Made by a program: the position numbers and the translations under genes. From contig OX352772.1 of the NCBI GenBank assembly GCA_947095535.1, positions 49,743,445-49,807,444 on the forward strand: 64,000 bases of DNA, given 5' to 3'. Positions 12,281 to 25,972 of this stretch are shown here, piece by piece. The stretch comes from Poecilobothrus nobilitatus. Its lineage: Eukaryota; Arthropoda; Insecta; Diptera; Dolichopodidae. The first letter of the stretch is position 1. Every line of letters begins with the position of its first letter. Under the pieces are notes generated by a model. That model searched no databases and had not been told where the DNA came from. It saw only the letters and a program-made list of their open reading frames with translations.

Positions 12281-12594
12281 CAGTCCAATCTAAATTAGAG
12301 CGTACGGCGTGTGTCAAAATTAGCTCATGATAATACATTTCATATGAAGGTGTCTGAAATACGCCACGCCGATATGCCGTATATTGGAATTTTCAATTTT
12401 GACAAGCGTATTTTTGTTGTCATAACATTTTCTTGTTTAACAATAACAATAAACATAAAATAATTGAATACAAAGCTATTTTAAATTTTTATTAAAAGAC
12501 ATAAACGCGGCGTGTTAATTGCTGATGAAGAAAACGTGTAGACTATTGACTTATTACACGTCGTACGCCGTACCCTCTAATTTAGGTTGGACTG
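12281..12594. mobile_element. MITE with about 31-bp terminal inverted repeats and TTA duplication
   Basis: The left end CAGTCCAATCTAAATTAGAG then CGTACGGCGT is matched by the complement of the right end, CAGTCCAACCTAAATTAGAG then GGTACGGCGT, with two differences over 30 bp. TTA lies directly outside both ends (12278-12280 and 12595-12597). The 314-bp element has no coding capacity. A 3-bp TTA duplication fits PIF/Harbinger-type transposition, although the CAGT start also recalls mariner-type ends. GC-rich internal pieces (ACGCCACGCCGATATGCCGT and AACGCGGCGTGT) are partial inverted copies of the terminal motif. Confidence 0.88.
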
Positions 12595-12655
12595 TTAAAA
12601 AGGATTCAAGTAAATTTACCTATAATTAAATAAATAAATCAACACAAATCCGGGT

Positions 12656-12807
12656 GGGGCCTCGGTAGCCTAGTAGGTAAGAGCGTATAAAATACGCTGT
12701 AAATACCGAAGGAGTGTGGGTTCGAACCGCACACACGTCGTAAGAGTTATTCTCCCTTACGACATTTACAGCCACGTCTGGCTGTGTAATTTACTGTTCA
12801 CATTTAT
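12656..12807 (+). repeat. tRNA-derived SINE, family A, copy 2
   Basis: Same head and body as the other copies: GGCCTCGGTAGCCTAGTAGG, GAGCGTATAAAATACGCTGT, B box GGTTCGAACCG with one altered base, GTCGTAAGAGTTATT, then a body shortened by about 14 nt before GGCTGTGTAATTTACTGTTC. It lies 62 bp after the MITE that ends at 12594 and about 1.3 kb upstream of the Runt-domain exon, in the sense orientation. Confidence 0.88.
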
Positions 12808-13880
12808 GAGTTCACTCAGCTAAGAATGAGTTTTCATATTAGTTGCTATATATGTTGCTATATGAGAAAGAGCTTCTCTACAAATTGGCTGACATGATAT
12901 TTGTAATTTTCCGAGAGATTTCGTTCAGGAGATATTTATCGAAAATCTTTATCTAGCTTTACAAAAGCTACTTTATGAATAAACAATTACAACTACTAAT
13001 TTTAAGCGACGATGGTCTTGATAACCCACGCTATCAATTAGATGTGTTTCACTCATCTGTTAGAAGCAGGCTTCTTATTTTATCTCTAAATGATTTTGTC
13101 ATAAAAAAGTGAAAATAGGACAAAAATGCATAAAAAAACGATTTTTCCATTTTAAAGATTACGTAGTAATAATTTAATTACGGCAAAGTTTTTTATCTGT
13201 TTTACCTACATGCTTATATTTTACAAAAATTTGTTTCTTCAGGAATATATTTCTTACCTATTATTACCCTACGTGTAAATTCATTATACTGTAAAGTCAA
13301 CTGCATTCCTCCAAAAAATAAAAAATAAAACAATTTATCCTTATGGTGTTAATAGCAAAAAAAACTTTGGAAAAATTATTATTCAAATACCTTAAAGCAT
13401 TTAAAAATTTTTGTTATGAACCTTTATTTTTAAGTTACGATTTCATTTAAGTATAAAAACGACAGCTTAAACTAATTTTATGATTCATTAATGCATTACT
13501 TAGGAAGCATCTAAAAGTTTCATTTCACGCTCAGTTTAAAAAACAAAAAAATGTTTTGTTTTGTTAACTACCTGTTAAAAATCATAAATAATATGAAAAA
13601 TTAAACATTTATTATTAAGATGCATTTTAACAGTAAGTCGGTAACAAACACAAAAAAAAAACACAAAAGCTTTTGTCGGCAATTTCGAATTGTTTGTAAA
13701 TTTTATAATAAATTTGATAAATTGCATTCACTAAACAACAACAAAAAAAAAATGAAATAAAGTTATAATGGACTCTGATGAGAATGTTATTACCACTGTA
13801 TATGATATATGTATAACTAATCCTTTAAAATTAATCTTGTGTAATTTTTAAGTTAAATTGTTAAATTTTTTCAACTTCTG

Positions 13881-14305
<425 letters not shown>

Positions 14306-14596
14306 TAATAATTTTAAACAAAATTTTTAACAATAATTGTGCATTAGCAATACTTGAAGCAATCCTTAAAGTAATCCCCAAAGTTATCCTTTAATAAAAA
14401 TCTCAAGATTTTATAAAAAATCTAATGATCTAATGTTAATTAGTTTTAATTTATGGTATAGAAAGTACCATTTCAATTAAATTTTGTATAACTTCATCTT
14501 AGTTAGATAAATAACTTCCCAATAATTTTGATTTATTTATTATAAAAATTTAACGTTTAAACACGTTTAAATGTTTAATTTTATGTCCTACATTTT

Positions 14597-14725
14597 TTTT
14601 TTTGGCGAGGATAGGAATGAATCAGCGAAAGGCACTATAGAGGAATGAAAAGAAGCACGAGTCCTCTATGACTGTATGGGACTTTAACCCACTAAACACC
14701 ACCTCCCTTTTTTGACCAAACAATT
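14597..14725 (-). repeat. Possible third copy of the hairpin segment (short)
   Basis: A T run followed by GGCGAGGATAGGAATGAATC, and CCTCTATGACTGTATGGGAC, TTTAACCCACTAAACACCAC and CTCCC, resembles the hairpin edge of the copies at 9903 and 55513 (T run, GGAGGTGGGAAT..., ACTAAACCCACCTCCC). Only the hairpin part can be recognised, and the middle differs. It lies about 340 bp downstream of the Runt exon. Confidence 0.4.
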
Positions 14726-16568
14726 GGTTATACGACCTTTAATAATCAGATACTGTCAGAGAAAGTTTAGTTAGAGAATGAAAATTGATTTCAAATTGGG
14801 AGGCATATTGTGAACAAAGTTGTTAATATTCACCTTGAATATTAACAACATTAAAACAGTTTGTTATTTTAAGTAGTTCTAATAAATACAATTTAAATAC
14901 AATTTTTGAATTAAATATTTTTTGTGTATTTTATATATAATATAGGAAGTTTCGACTACACTTAATACAACTATACCACATTAATTATTAAAATTATTTC
15001 TGATATACTAATATTGTGCAATAAAATATTTATTAAACCTCAAAAAAATTGTCTTCAATATTTGACAGATTGAAAACAAACTGTAATTATGAGGAAAGGT
15101 GAGAATTGTTAAATAATTTTGCATTTAATCCCATATTTTTTATAAGTTTGATTTAGGACAGTTTCGTTATACCTTTACGATAGATCAGCTTCTTTATATC
15201 TTTGTTTTCCTAAAATCAAATAATAAAATTATTAAATCACTTATAAGCATTAGGTTCTTTCATTTTATGATATGTTCCAAAAATTCTTTCAGACACGTCC
15301 CTAAGGCAATTTTTATTACAATGTGATTGATTTTAAGATTGATTAGCAGATTCTTTTTTAAAAGGACAAATATTTATCATGCTCTACATATCCGTTTCTT
15401 TTTTTATTTTCTTATTGTACTGCCCGAAAACAATAATAGAAGCAGAAACGTTTTCTTATCTTGAAAAACAAAATTGCCTTTAACATTTTTAATTGAAATT
15501 TCTTGTAAATTATAATTAACCCTTTGAAGAATATCTAAATAATGTATTTATAAATTTATATTTTAATTTAACCTTCTTATAAATAAGGATTTAATTTTTA
15601 AAATATTTAAATACTGTTATCTTATAACAGTAAATTATATTTTTACTAAGAAAATGGAAATAAGAAAAAATAACTTTATAAAAAGCATGAAGATAATTAA
15701 AACATTTTTTTTTAAATCAAACAAATGACGTTGTGGTTTGGTTTGTTCACTCTAACCTCAAATTACATTCTGTTGTATATCCTTCAATTTCTTCCATTTT
15801 TTTTTTTTTTTTTTCAATTTTTCAATGCCTTCAATTTCATTCAATTTGAAAAAGAATGATTTTGAAAAAATCTTCCGGACACAAAGACCTTTTCCGTCGA
15901 TTAAAATAAAAAAAAAAGGAATTAACTTTTCTGGACATTTCTTTATTAATGTTTTTCTTTCCCAAAGTCCCAAAAAAAAAATACCTCATTTATAGATGAA
16001 ATCTCATTATTATTATTTTTTTGTAATAAAAACATGCAAAAATCATTTCATATTCATTTTTCTCATTGTTTAGTAATACATTTTTTCTTGTTTTTTTGTT
16101 TTTTTTTTTTGGGATTTTCCTTCCTTTTCGGAATTATAAATTACATATGTGTTGCAAACTTATATTCATTACAATATTCACATACACACCAAAATACATA
16201 ATTGACTTTTAGAAATATTTTTAAATTTTTTTGCAAATTTTTCAATATTGTTTACGATAAGTGTTCAATAAATTGTTAGTTGTTAGTATTGAAGCAGGAC
16301 ATTGTTTTCATTTGTAGATACAGTGTATATAGTAATGAAGAAAATAACTATATATATAGAACGAAAAATCTATACAAAATATATAGTAAATATTTTTACA
16401 GGGTGTTTTACTTTGAATGGTATTTTTTTTTTTAATAAAGGCTAAACTAAAGCATCAGCATGAAACATACCTGTTTAAGAGTAGTCAGCAAGAATGTTCG
16501 CGACTTCACCCAGTACTTTTTCGGTTAATAAGACATATATACTCAGATTAAGTATTCTAAAAGATTCA

Positions 16569-17323
16569 AGAAATTGTATTGATATATATATTTTAGCGGT
16601 AAAGTTGATATATATAGCGGTAAAGTAAAGTAAAGCGGTAAAGTTGATAGCGGTAATATTGATATATATATTTTAGCGGTAAAGTTGTAAATGTCGATTT
16701 CTAAAATGTAGAATGGGTGAAAATGTCAACTAAAATATAGTACCGGCTGAGAAAATATCAACTGATAAAATGTCGACTGAAAATATAGAAAAAAAAATCA
16801 AGAAAAAAAGTCAACACAACTTTCAACTATAAACATAATACATAATAACAATATATTTTTCAAGAAACAATAAATAATAAAAAAACATTTATAATATGAG
16901 CCACTAAAATAATTAAATTTAAAAAAAAAATGTTTTTTAGTATAATTTCATGTTCCGCGCTAATAAACACAAATATTCAAATTTAGAATCATAAGTATGC
17001 TTGTGTGCATTCCGTTTTTATATAAGTTATTTTTAAATATATGTGTATGTAATATTCTGAATTAAGAAGAATTTTAAAGTTCAATTCAAAATCAGAGTTA
17101 TACGCGTTTTACAAAATATTTATATATATATATATGCATATGCGCGATACTGAATTAGCAGGGTTTTAGAGGTGGACTTAAAATCGGAGTTATATGCTTT
17201 TTGCAAAATATGAATGTATATGTATTCTCAAGATTAAAAATTTCCTTAGTCGACATTTTCTCGGTCGACATTTTCTCGGTCGACATTTTCTCAGTCGATA
17301 TTTTCTCAGTCGACATTATAATC
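16569..17323. mobile_element. Fold-back element with 15-bp tandem arrays in its arms
   Basis: The right arm (17249-17323) holds five head-to-tail copies of a 15-bp unit, GTCGACATTTTCTCG, at exactly 15-bp spacing (17249, 17264, 17279, 17294, 17309). The left arm (about 16689-16790) holds five or six more decayed copies in the opposite orientation, such as GAAAATGTCAACT, GAGAAAATATCAACT and GATAAAATGTCGACT. Left of that is a second short array built on AGCGGTAAAGTTGATATATA (16577-16687). Between the arms, two segments of about 70 bp (near 17055 and 17150) repeat the pattern CTGAATTA..TTTTA, AAATC(A/G)GAGTTATA and CAAAATAT. The design recalls Foldback-type transposons. Confidence 0.8.
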
Positions 17324-18207
17324 CGGACCTATATTTTAAATATAAAATATTGAGATCACTAAAATGTTTTTAATAAAATTCAAATAAATCCGATATGAAG
17401 GACTGCCTTTAACTAAAATTATTAAAAATTTTTAAAGTTAACTAAAAATATTAAAAATTTAACAGTCCTTCTGTTAGAAGTATGCATAATATGATGTTGT
17501 TTTTGATTAATTGTCAATCAAACACAGAGGATTTGGATCAATGAATGAAGATTTTATTTGAGTATCGCTGTTCGCTGCCAGTTGTTCGCTATTGAGTCCA
17601 CAAATATTATAATTTTATTTCTTTTCAAAAGTCAATTTTTATAACATACTTATAATTTACAAAATTCTAAAAAAGAACATACAATACCAATTACATTAAA
17701 TTTTTTTTTCTCTTACTAATATTAAGCTATAACTATTTAATTAAGGGTCTGAAACAATCCGACATATCCTATCAGACATATCCTATATTTTAGCCATTAG
17801 AGTGTAATAAAAAACTATAGGGGAGGGGAGTACAATATTTAAAAAACATAAAAATTCAAAATTTGTTAAAATTTATATACCAATGTAATCCTTGCAACTG
17901 AAATTCAAATTAATATTTCTGAATATTTCAAATCCAAGCTAAAATCATCATTGAGATAATATAGGTGTAACATTTATTCGTGTACAAAAAAATCAAAGTA
18001 ATGATTTTTAAAAATTTTATTTTGTATAACGATAATAGAGAACATAATCGTTATTAACAATCTTGGAAAAAAAATTTGTTAAGTTAAACAGATAAAAGGC
18101 TTAACATATTCAATAATTTCCATGTTCAATTATCCTAAAAATCTACACTACCCATAATTTTAACATTCATCTTTTTTTTAGTTTATTCCTTTACAATTAA
18201 GGTTTTT

Positions 18208-18402
18208 AGGGGCCTTGGTGGCCTAGTGGGTAAGAGCGTATAAAATACGCTGTAAACACCGAGGGAGTGGGGGTTCGAATCCCATACACGTTATAAGAGT
18301 TATCCTCCTCCTTATGACATTTACAGCCACACCTGAATAGAAAAGGCTGTGTAATTTCCTGTTCACATTTATGTGGTAGAGAAATACAAAAAAATAAAAA
18401 AA
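18208..18402 (+). repeat. tRNA-derived SINE, family A, copy 3, with target-site duplication
   Basis: Near-complete copy: GGGGCCTTGGTGGCCTAGTG, TAAGAGCGTATAAAATACGC, B box GGTTCGAATCC, ACATTTACAGCCACACCTGA, GGCTGTGTAATTTCCTGTTC and ATTTATGTGGTAGAGAAATAC, followed by an A-rich tail. TAAGGTTT occurs just before the head (18198-18205) and just after the tail (18403-18410), the direct repeat expected from target-primed insertion. This copy defines both ends of the family in this window. Confidence 0.92.
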
Positions 18403-18440
18403 TAAGGTTTAACCTTTTAAAGTTTCTTACATTATTCCGT

Positions 18441-18582
18441 GATAAGGAAATTACAAAGTATTTCCTTTTCAGATGTACCTGTAAATGACGTAAGAGAGAA
18501 TTATTTGCATAACGTATATGGGATTCAAACTCACACTTCCTCGGTGTTTACATCGTATACTAATCCACCGAAATCCTTATTT
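18441..18582 (-). repeat. tRNA-derived SINE, family A, copy 4 (diverged, inverted)
   Basis: Reverse-complement copy, more decayed than the others: AAGGAAATTACAAAGTATTT, TTTCAGATGTACCTGTAAAT, GACGTAAGAGAGAATTATTT, a B-box relative (GGGATTCAAACTCAC) and CCTCGGTGTTTACATCGTAT. It lies about 30 bp after copy 3 in the opposite orientation, so the two could pair in the transcript. An apparent reading frame across it is a by-product. Confidence 0.75.
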
Positions 18583-19729
18583 ATCTTTGCTTTCCTATGT
18601 TTAATTTATATTCAACCACCCTATCTACATATTTGTATGCGTTTGTATGCGTATATCATATAAATGGTTTTTAATTTTTCTATAATATTCTTGGAAATTC
18701 ATCTGTTGAATTCATTCTTAAAAGTATATCTTAAAATATGATCTTCTGAATATGATCATCTAAAAATTATTGACCAAAAAAAAGCAAAAAAGAAAAAAAC
18801 TAAAAATGAAATTCTAACCACATTTATTACAAAATTTAAGAACATTTTTCCTGGGAAATTTTTTTTTTTTTTATTGTTGTTTCCTCTTGTTTTAAATAAT
18901 GTAAATGTAAAATGTCCCGAAATGTGAATTAATTTTTATATGTTAGTTTAATTATATACATATAGTATATATATATTTACTCATATATATGTTCATGTAT
19001 AAGTATATCAAAAAAAAAAAAAATACTTTAATAAGCACCGCAAAAATGAGTAAGACATTTTTCAAGGATTGTGCGGTTAAATTTTTGTTGTTTTAATATT
19101 TTTTTTCTTTTTTTGTTTTTTGAATAATAGAAGTTGAGGTTTTATATACATTAAATATTTACATGTATATCAGTATATATATATGTATGTCAAGGCTTTT
19201 TCTAAAGAACTTAATTAGGACGTAATTTACTTTCACTTTAAACATTAGGTACTTTGTTTTTTATATACACATATATATATTAACCAAGGATATTTTTTTT
19301 AATATTAACTAAAGTATGTATATGCAACACCATTATTCATTAATGATATTGTATATATATGTATATTATTATAATTTAAGAGGACTGAGAACCTGAGGAT
19401 TCAATACCGTTACTAAAAGATTTATATATATACATATATTAGAGAATATCTTATTATAACATTAATCAGGACTACGACTACGACTTCTAAAGTTTTTTTT
19501 TATTCCATAATAATTTATAATCGTATATAATATATATATATGTATTATGTATGTATATAGGAGTAAATTCTTATTATGAGGTTTTTAAAACACGAATCTA
19601 CTTGTAATTAGTTCGATCCTATACATATATTATAAATCCTTTAATAAATGATTTTCGTTTAAATATTGCATAAATGTTCTTTTTTTAACTCTTACATTAT
19701 TTTTGTGTATATTGGTTACATCTTCTTTG

Positions 19730-19739
<10 letters not shown>

Positions 19740-19768
<29 letters not shown>
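19740..19768 (+). repeat. 29-nt T run
   Basis: The longest homopolymer in the window, in the intron between the two Runx exons. On the minus strand it could be the poly(A) end of a retroposed piece, but no body was recognised to its right. Confidence 0.9.
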
Positions 19769-20304
19769 GAGGATTCAATGTACATATTCTATTCTTTATA
19801 ATTAACTATTGTTCAAAATTAAAAGACTATTTGTTATTCATTTGAATGCTTTAATATATTTACTAATATATTTATACTAATCAAAAATATCCAAAAATTT
19901 TTCTATTCCGGGAAAATTGACTCTTCTACAAAAAAAATGCATATATTCAGAAAAATGCATAAATGCATATAGTATATATACATTCAATATAAAATATACA
20001 GTTTATATATCTTATATTTTAAATAAGGTAAAATTAAAGAGAATATCCTTTTAACTACATAGGGTGCATTCAAATTTTTTTCTGTTTTTTTTTTTATTTT
20101 GTTTTTAATTTTTCTTTAATAGATTTCAAAAACAGATGCAAGAAATTGGATTGGCATTTGAGATATAAATTATTATCATCATTAAAATCAACATCATTAA
20201 ATGATTAAAAATCAATTTTTTCTTGTTTTCTATTTTGATATTTAATTTGAACTTTGAAATTGTACATATAGGTGTACATTTTGTTATATAAAGTTAAAAA
20301 AAAA

Positions 20305-21752
20305 ACGAGGAAGAATACAATTGCCTTTGTCAACTCTTGGATACCCGTACGAACCGTTAATATGTTCATAGCCTGTAACTCTGCTTATAATATTATTTTT
20401 TTAATTTTTTAGTATTTTAAAGTAATTTGGGTGAATTTTATAATTTCTAGAACTAGGTTGTACATATATTCAAATTATATGTTTATACATTCTTAAAAAG
20501 CAGATTCTAACCTTCCACATAACGATTATCAATCCAAAACTTTTCCAAATATGCTATAGCACCATTTAATACTAAGTGGCAAATGTATAATAATTTAGAC
20601 TATACTATACATATGTATTATATATCATTCATTCATCAGTGACATATAAGATATGTAAATAAACATGAGTTATATGAGTATGTATACTAATATCATATAA
20701 ATATGAATTCTTACAGCAACCGTTATATTTTTTATTTATTTAATTTTTTTTTGTACTTCGCATCATCCTCAACAATTTCAAATTATCGAGTAAAAATAAA
20801 TGCAAAAAAAATCGTTAAAAAAATTTGTTAGAAAAATTTAGAAAAATGAAGTCACACTTTCGTCAATTTTAAGGTAACGCTATATTATTAAGAAAAGTTG
20901 TTAAAAGAAATAAAAATATAATGTTGGAGCTTTCATTTTCGTATATTACTTCAGAAAAATTTGGACAGATGTTCAAGTCACAGGTGTTTAAAAATAAGGA
21001 ATTTTTTGTTTTTGACTCCATACAGCTCCGAAACGGGGGGTGATACAAAAATATTTTCTGAAATGCTTCATACTTAATATCTAAGACCTAACTTCTCTCA
21101 AAATTTCAAGTTTCTAACTTAAACCGTTTGGGAGGGAGATAGAAGGAGTCAAGAATTTTGCAAAATTTGAGTTTCACATAACGGTTAATTAAGACACCGT
21201 ATAGCACAAGTATATATTTATTATATATATATATTTTTAAAGTTAATAAAAGCAGTAATCGTTTGGAGTTTTCAAATTGTAAATATACTTTATACAACTT
21301 GTGTTATAACAATTTAAATATAGAGCTTTTTCGAACTTTGGGAGGGCTGTAGCTCCGTAACGGGTGGGCCTACAGAAAAAAAGTTGTTAATAATAAAATT
21401 AATATTTTTATGATATCTATCAGCAGTTAAAATTTCATGGCTCTATTTAAAAAAAAATGTGAGGATCTAAAAGTTAGTTGTTCGAGAACCACCCGAAGTT
21501 TTGGTCGGATCTCAACCATTAAAAATAGGGAAATTACAAATTGTTGTAAAAATATTTTGTGTTAATTTCAAAATTCTAGTTTTCTTAGTTTTTGAGTTAT
21601 CTTGCTGACGGACGGACGGACAAAGTTTAATCGGCTTAGAATTTGATTCTGATCCGATCCATACCTTTGAAGGTATATCTAGCTAGCTTATTTCGATGTG
21701 TTACAAACGGAGGAGCAATTTTAATATACCCGATCCGTATCGTACGAGTATA
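20305..21752 (+). mobile_element. ACGG-rich dispersed element, longest copy (about 1.45 kb)
   Basis: Begins ACGAGGAAGAATACAATTGC, then CTTTGTCAACTCTTGGATAC, CCGTACGAACCG, and ends near TAATATACCCGATCCGTATC. Before the right end is TGAGTTATCTTGCTGACGGA with three ACGG units, followed by GAATTTGATTCTGATCCGAT and GTGTTACAAACGGAGGAG. These match, block by block, the two ends of the copy at 3983-4903, but the interior is different: AT-rich, with CTCCGAAACGGGGGGTGATA and CTCCGTAACGGGTGGGCCTA, two diverged versions of one phrase. No transposase frame was found, so it looks non-autonomous. Confidence 0.72.
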
Positions 21753-24700
21753 AATATATAAATTTGCACAACATAAAAAAACAATCCTTATTTTATATAA
21801 TATATAGTTTAGAACTTTTATTCTTATATTTTGTTTCTTGTATTTGAAAGATATAGGACTTAAAAGTTTAAAGTAACAATAATGGTTTCATTTATATATG
21901 ATTTTTTTATTCTTAGAACTTTAATGATAACTTGCCTTATAATACATGTAATTGAAATTTGCAGATTATAGAAACACATTTTTTAAATGTATATATTCTT
22001 TTGTTGTCCTTTTATTTAAAAAAAAAGAAAAAAAAAATTAAACAAAATTAAATAACTTTATATAGTCATCCTTAAACAATTCTTTATTAGACCTATTCAA
22101 TTCAAAATTACTTCCGCCGGAGATAAAGTATAGATTTCTTTTGAATTTTTAGCAAATTGTTTCTTCTATTAAATTTTAAACAATATCTTATATTTTTCTA
22201 TACTATAATACATGTTCCTTCAATTTTCAAAATCTTTTGAACTTCCTCATTATTTTTCTTGATTTTTAAATCTGTTTTACTATTTCCTAAATTCCTACTA
22301 GAATTCTTTCTAGAATTTTTCTTTCATCAATTCTCGATCTTTTAAATGATGAGATGTTAAATGTTTAATTTTTTTTGATCTCTAACTAAAAGTCTAATGT
22401 TAATTTCTGGGGATGAGAAAGTGTTTAAGTTGTCAGTTTTTAAAACGACCAGACTGTATCCAAATAAATAATATACATAACTGTATGTAAAATAATCAAT
22501 AATTAATAGTTGATCAATATTCATGCTTAACAAGCAAATGGTCGACATAAATATTAATACTAAATCGGTACAAAATGAATAAATAAATACAGATGATCAT
22601 AAATTTTAAAAACTAATTTAGGTTAATTGTCAGAAATTTATTGTTCAGTGAAATTCACCGTTTCATTTTATATTCTTTTAGTACATCTATTTCTTTTTAA
22701 ATTAGCCAATTCAACGATATTTAAAATATTTCCATTCGCCTTATATCTAACAATATTGAAATATTGTTGCCATATAACAAATACAAATCAAGTTGCTAAT
22801 CTTGTTTTATTTTGTGGATAGAATGTTTTGGTTCTATAGAACGTTTCTGAAAAAATCTAATGTGTTCGTACGTCAACATCATTCAGTAAATTGACAGTCA
22901 ATTTCAGTTCACCAACCACAAGCGATTTAATAGGTACAATGTTTAAATCCAAAATTAACTAGAACACAACAATCTTAAAACATTTAAAATCTGTAGAAAA
23001 GTTTCTGGGATATTTCTTTTTAAAAAACCTTTTCGATTTACCGAAGGTGGTCTAATAGATTTACAGCGATTTGTAGTAAGCTTGCAATAGTATAATTAGG
23101 AGAAAAACTGATCAGGATTATCACAACGAGCCTAACTATGCATTTTCAGCCCCTTTCTGCCGAACTAACTAAGATAAAGATCTTGAAGCTATTCAAGTTA
23201 TTATGACAATTTTTTAGTAACAATTACTTATATGTCAACAAAATTAATATTCCTCATACTATTTTTGAAGTCGTCAACTTCAACATGTTTGTCCGAAAAT
23301 CAGGGTCACTGTGTACTTTCAAGCAACCCAATTTTTTTTCCTTCTCTTTCTTTTAACTCATCCTTAAAAAGCCAACATAAAAACAAAACCAAAAGGAAAA
23401 AAAACTACTAAACTTTTAATAACCCTTAAAGAGTCAACTTCTAATGGTAACATATGCTTACGATTTGGCCTAATTAATCGCATTTTTGCATTGTATTCGT
23501 ATTGCTGTAATGCAAATTATTGTTAATATCATTTTACATACGACACAATCTAGAATTTTAAAATAAAAAAGGAGAAAAAACTTAATGTGTGCGTGCGTAA
23601 ATATTATACGTATATTATATTGATTGTACATAGATATTATACATATAGTTCTTTGTTGCAAATATTATACTGTATACTTAATAGGTTCATTAAATGCACA
23701 TCCTTTAAAAAAAAAAAAAAAAATAGGGAGAAAAAAAATTTACTATTTTTCATTTCAATTGGTATACAAGTAGTGGAATGTGTGAAGCTTTCCTTGTTGC
23801 TTTATGATTAACATGTTGTTTTAAAATAGAAAAATGTATTCATTTTTCCGATTAAAAACGCATTGTGTCTGACATTTATTTATATACGTGCAAAATATAT
23901 TGTATACATAATATAAAGATTCAAATTTACGAGCATTTGTATATGCATACATACATGCAGTATACGCATTATATTAAACAAGGTAGTATGAAAATTCATG
24001 GGTACAAAATATTCTAAAACTTTAATTATTTTATTGTTATTTAAATATTTAAATTTTGAGACAAATTGGATGTGCATTTATTGAAAACCAAATATTCCTC
24101 ATAATTCCTGTCCTGTATAAGTTTATATTTCTTTAAGCTTTAAGCATAGGACGAAATCAAAAGTTTCTTAAATTTCGATTGATATCGACCCTAATTTTCG
24201 TAGTAGGACTTCAACAATAGTATATAAGAAGTTTGAAATATTTATTGTGGTGATGTTTAAGTACATTTCACTAAATAGGAGTTAAATAACAAATTACAAA
24301 ATAAATAAATGTTATTTTTGATTGTTAGACCTAAAAAAATGTTTCCTCAGACTTTACGGTTTTTTATACAAAGAAATATTGTCTAGAACTTGAATTAAAA
24401 TCATTTATATAAAACATTTTCCAACGTAGGGGTGATGTACCCCTCCAGATTAGGCTCCAGAAAAAAGTTAAAATTTTGGTGAGATCTGATTAAAATTTAA
24501 TTGAAGACAGACGAATTGTCTGACAAACGTACAATTAAAAAAATAGTTACTGATAAGTAGAATTACAAAAAGAATTTTTTTTTTTACTGGAATGTGCTAA
24601 AAACTATAAAAATGTATTATAAACATCATTACAAATACATTTTGGTTCAGGATGTTGGATACTAGTTAATTTAGCTCAAATTTCCTTTTTTAGATGACTT

Positions 24701-25972
24701 TTATAGATTTTATCCTTTTCGTAATATAAAGTAAATATTTTAAATTAAGGACTTATTATATATATATATACATATATGTATATCTAATGAAAGAATGTAT
24801 GTAAATATAAAAAATGTTTTATAAGAGTATTGCATGATTTGATACCCCTTCCAGTCTTTTTTACATTATTTTTCTTTTTCAAATGACAACGGAAAACTGT
24901 CTGACTGATTGGTATTAGACATACCGGAAGGTAATTTAAATATTTCGTATATTAGTATACTTTTGTCTAAAGTTAAAATTTTAAAATTAAAAACAAAATT
25001 AATGATCTTTAATAATAAATGCTTGAAAAATTTTAACAAATCACAAAAACTTTAAGTAGGTAGGTACTTATAGTTTTTTTAATTTGTTTTTTATTTAATG
25101 ATCCCATACTATAAATAAATTTTTAACTTTTAAGCTCTTTCTAAAACCAATAGAACAAATTTCCTTTTTCCTCTTTCTAAAACCAATAGAATCAATTTTT
25201 ACATGATTTTAATTTTATTATTTTTTCATTATTATACCGAATTTAGGTTCTCTCGGAATTGTTGAATTGTTGAAAAAATTTTATTTTTTTAAAATGAATT
25301 CCATGTTATTGAAAGCGGTTGGCATTAATTAAACCAATCAAAAGTAAAAGTACAATTTAGTAAATGGTAAAAATCTAATATTTTTGTCTAGATATTATTG
25401 TGATTGATCTTAATTTCTAATAAAACGATAATACTCGTTATACAGAGTTCGTCAAACAATAGATTTACAAAAGAGTATTTAAAATTTAAGCCTTAGGCTT
25501 AATAAATTAAAACCGAATTCTAAGAAAATTACAAACTGTTATGAAAAGATTTATGTAAGTCTCTAAAAAGCTTTGGTTTTACATATTATTTTATTTTTAA
25601 TAAGTCGAACATCTACAGTTTGTGAATAAACAGGTAGTTGAACTAAACGAGCTTGAGTCTTGCTTCAATAGGCAGAGTGTTATTAACCGCATTATAATCA
25701 TCAATTTATTCCACTATTTATAGGATAATCTGACATCATGAACCATACTATCAAAAAAAATTGTTAAACCTAATTAAGATTCTCCAATCTTCATTTCTTA
25801 CTTTGTAGAATTCTATACAAATGTTTTTCAATCCTAAGCCAACTTTATTTATTTAACTATTTTCAAATTAAGTTTATAATATTTACTAACACTAATACTT
25901 ATAAGTACATATTTTTTCTTTGTTTGTTTTTTTTTTCTTTTCTTTTTGTACTTTTTTTCTTTTGCTTAATAG

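Noticed and set aside
15731..15742. RUNX-type TGTGGTTT motif here and several others (1752, 22914, 38411, 52167, 54323, 61841) as self-regulation sites
   Set aside because: A 6-7-base motif is expected many times by chance in 64 kb, and no clustering or conservation can be shown.
16397..16411. ACAGGGTGTTTTACT as the left end of another MITE
   Set aside because: No matching right end was found within several hundred bases.
25924..25972. Upstream ATG extension of the second exon (Phe/Leu-rich start)
   Set aside because: The extension is the translated pyrimidine tract of the acceptor. The match in phase with the Runt exon favours splicing at 25973.
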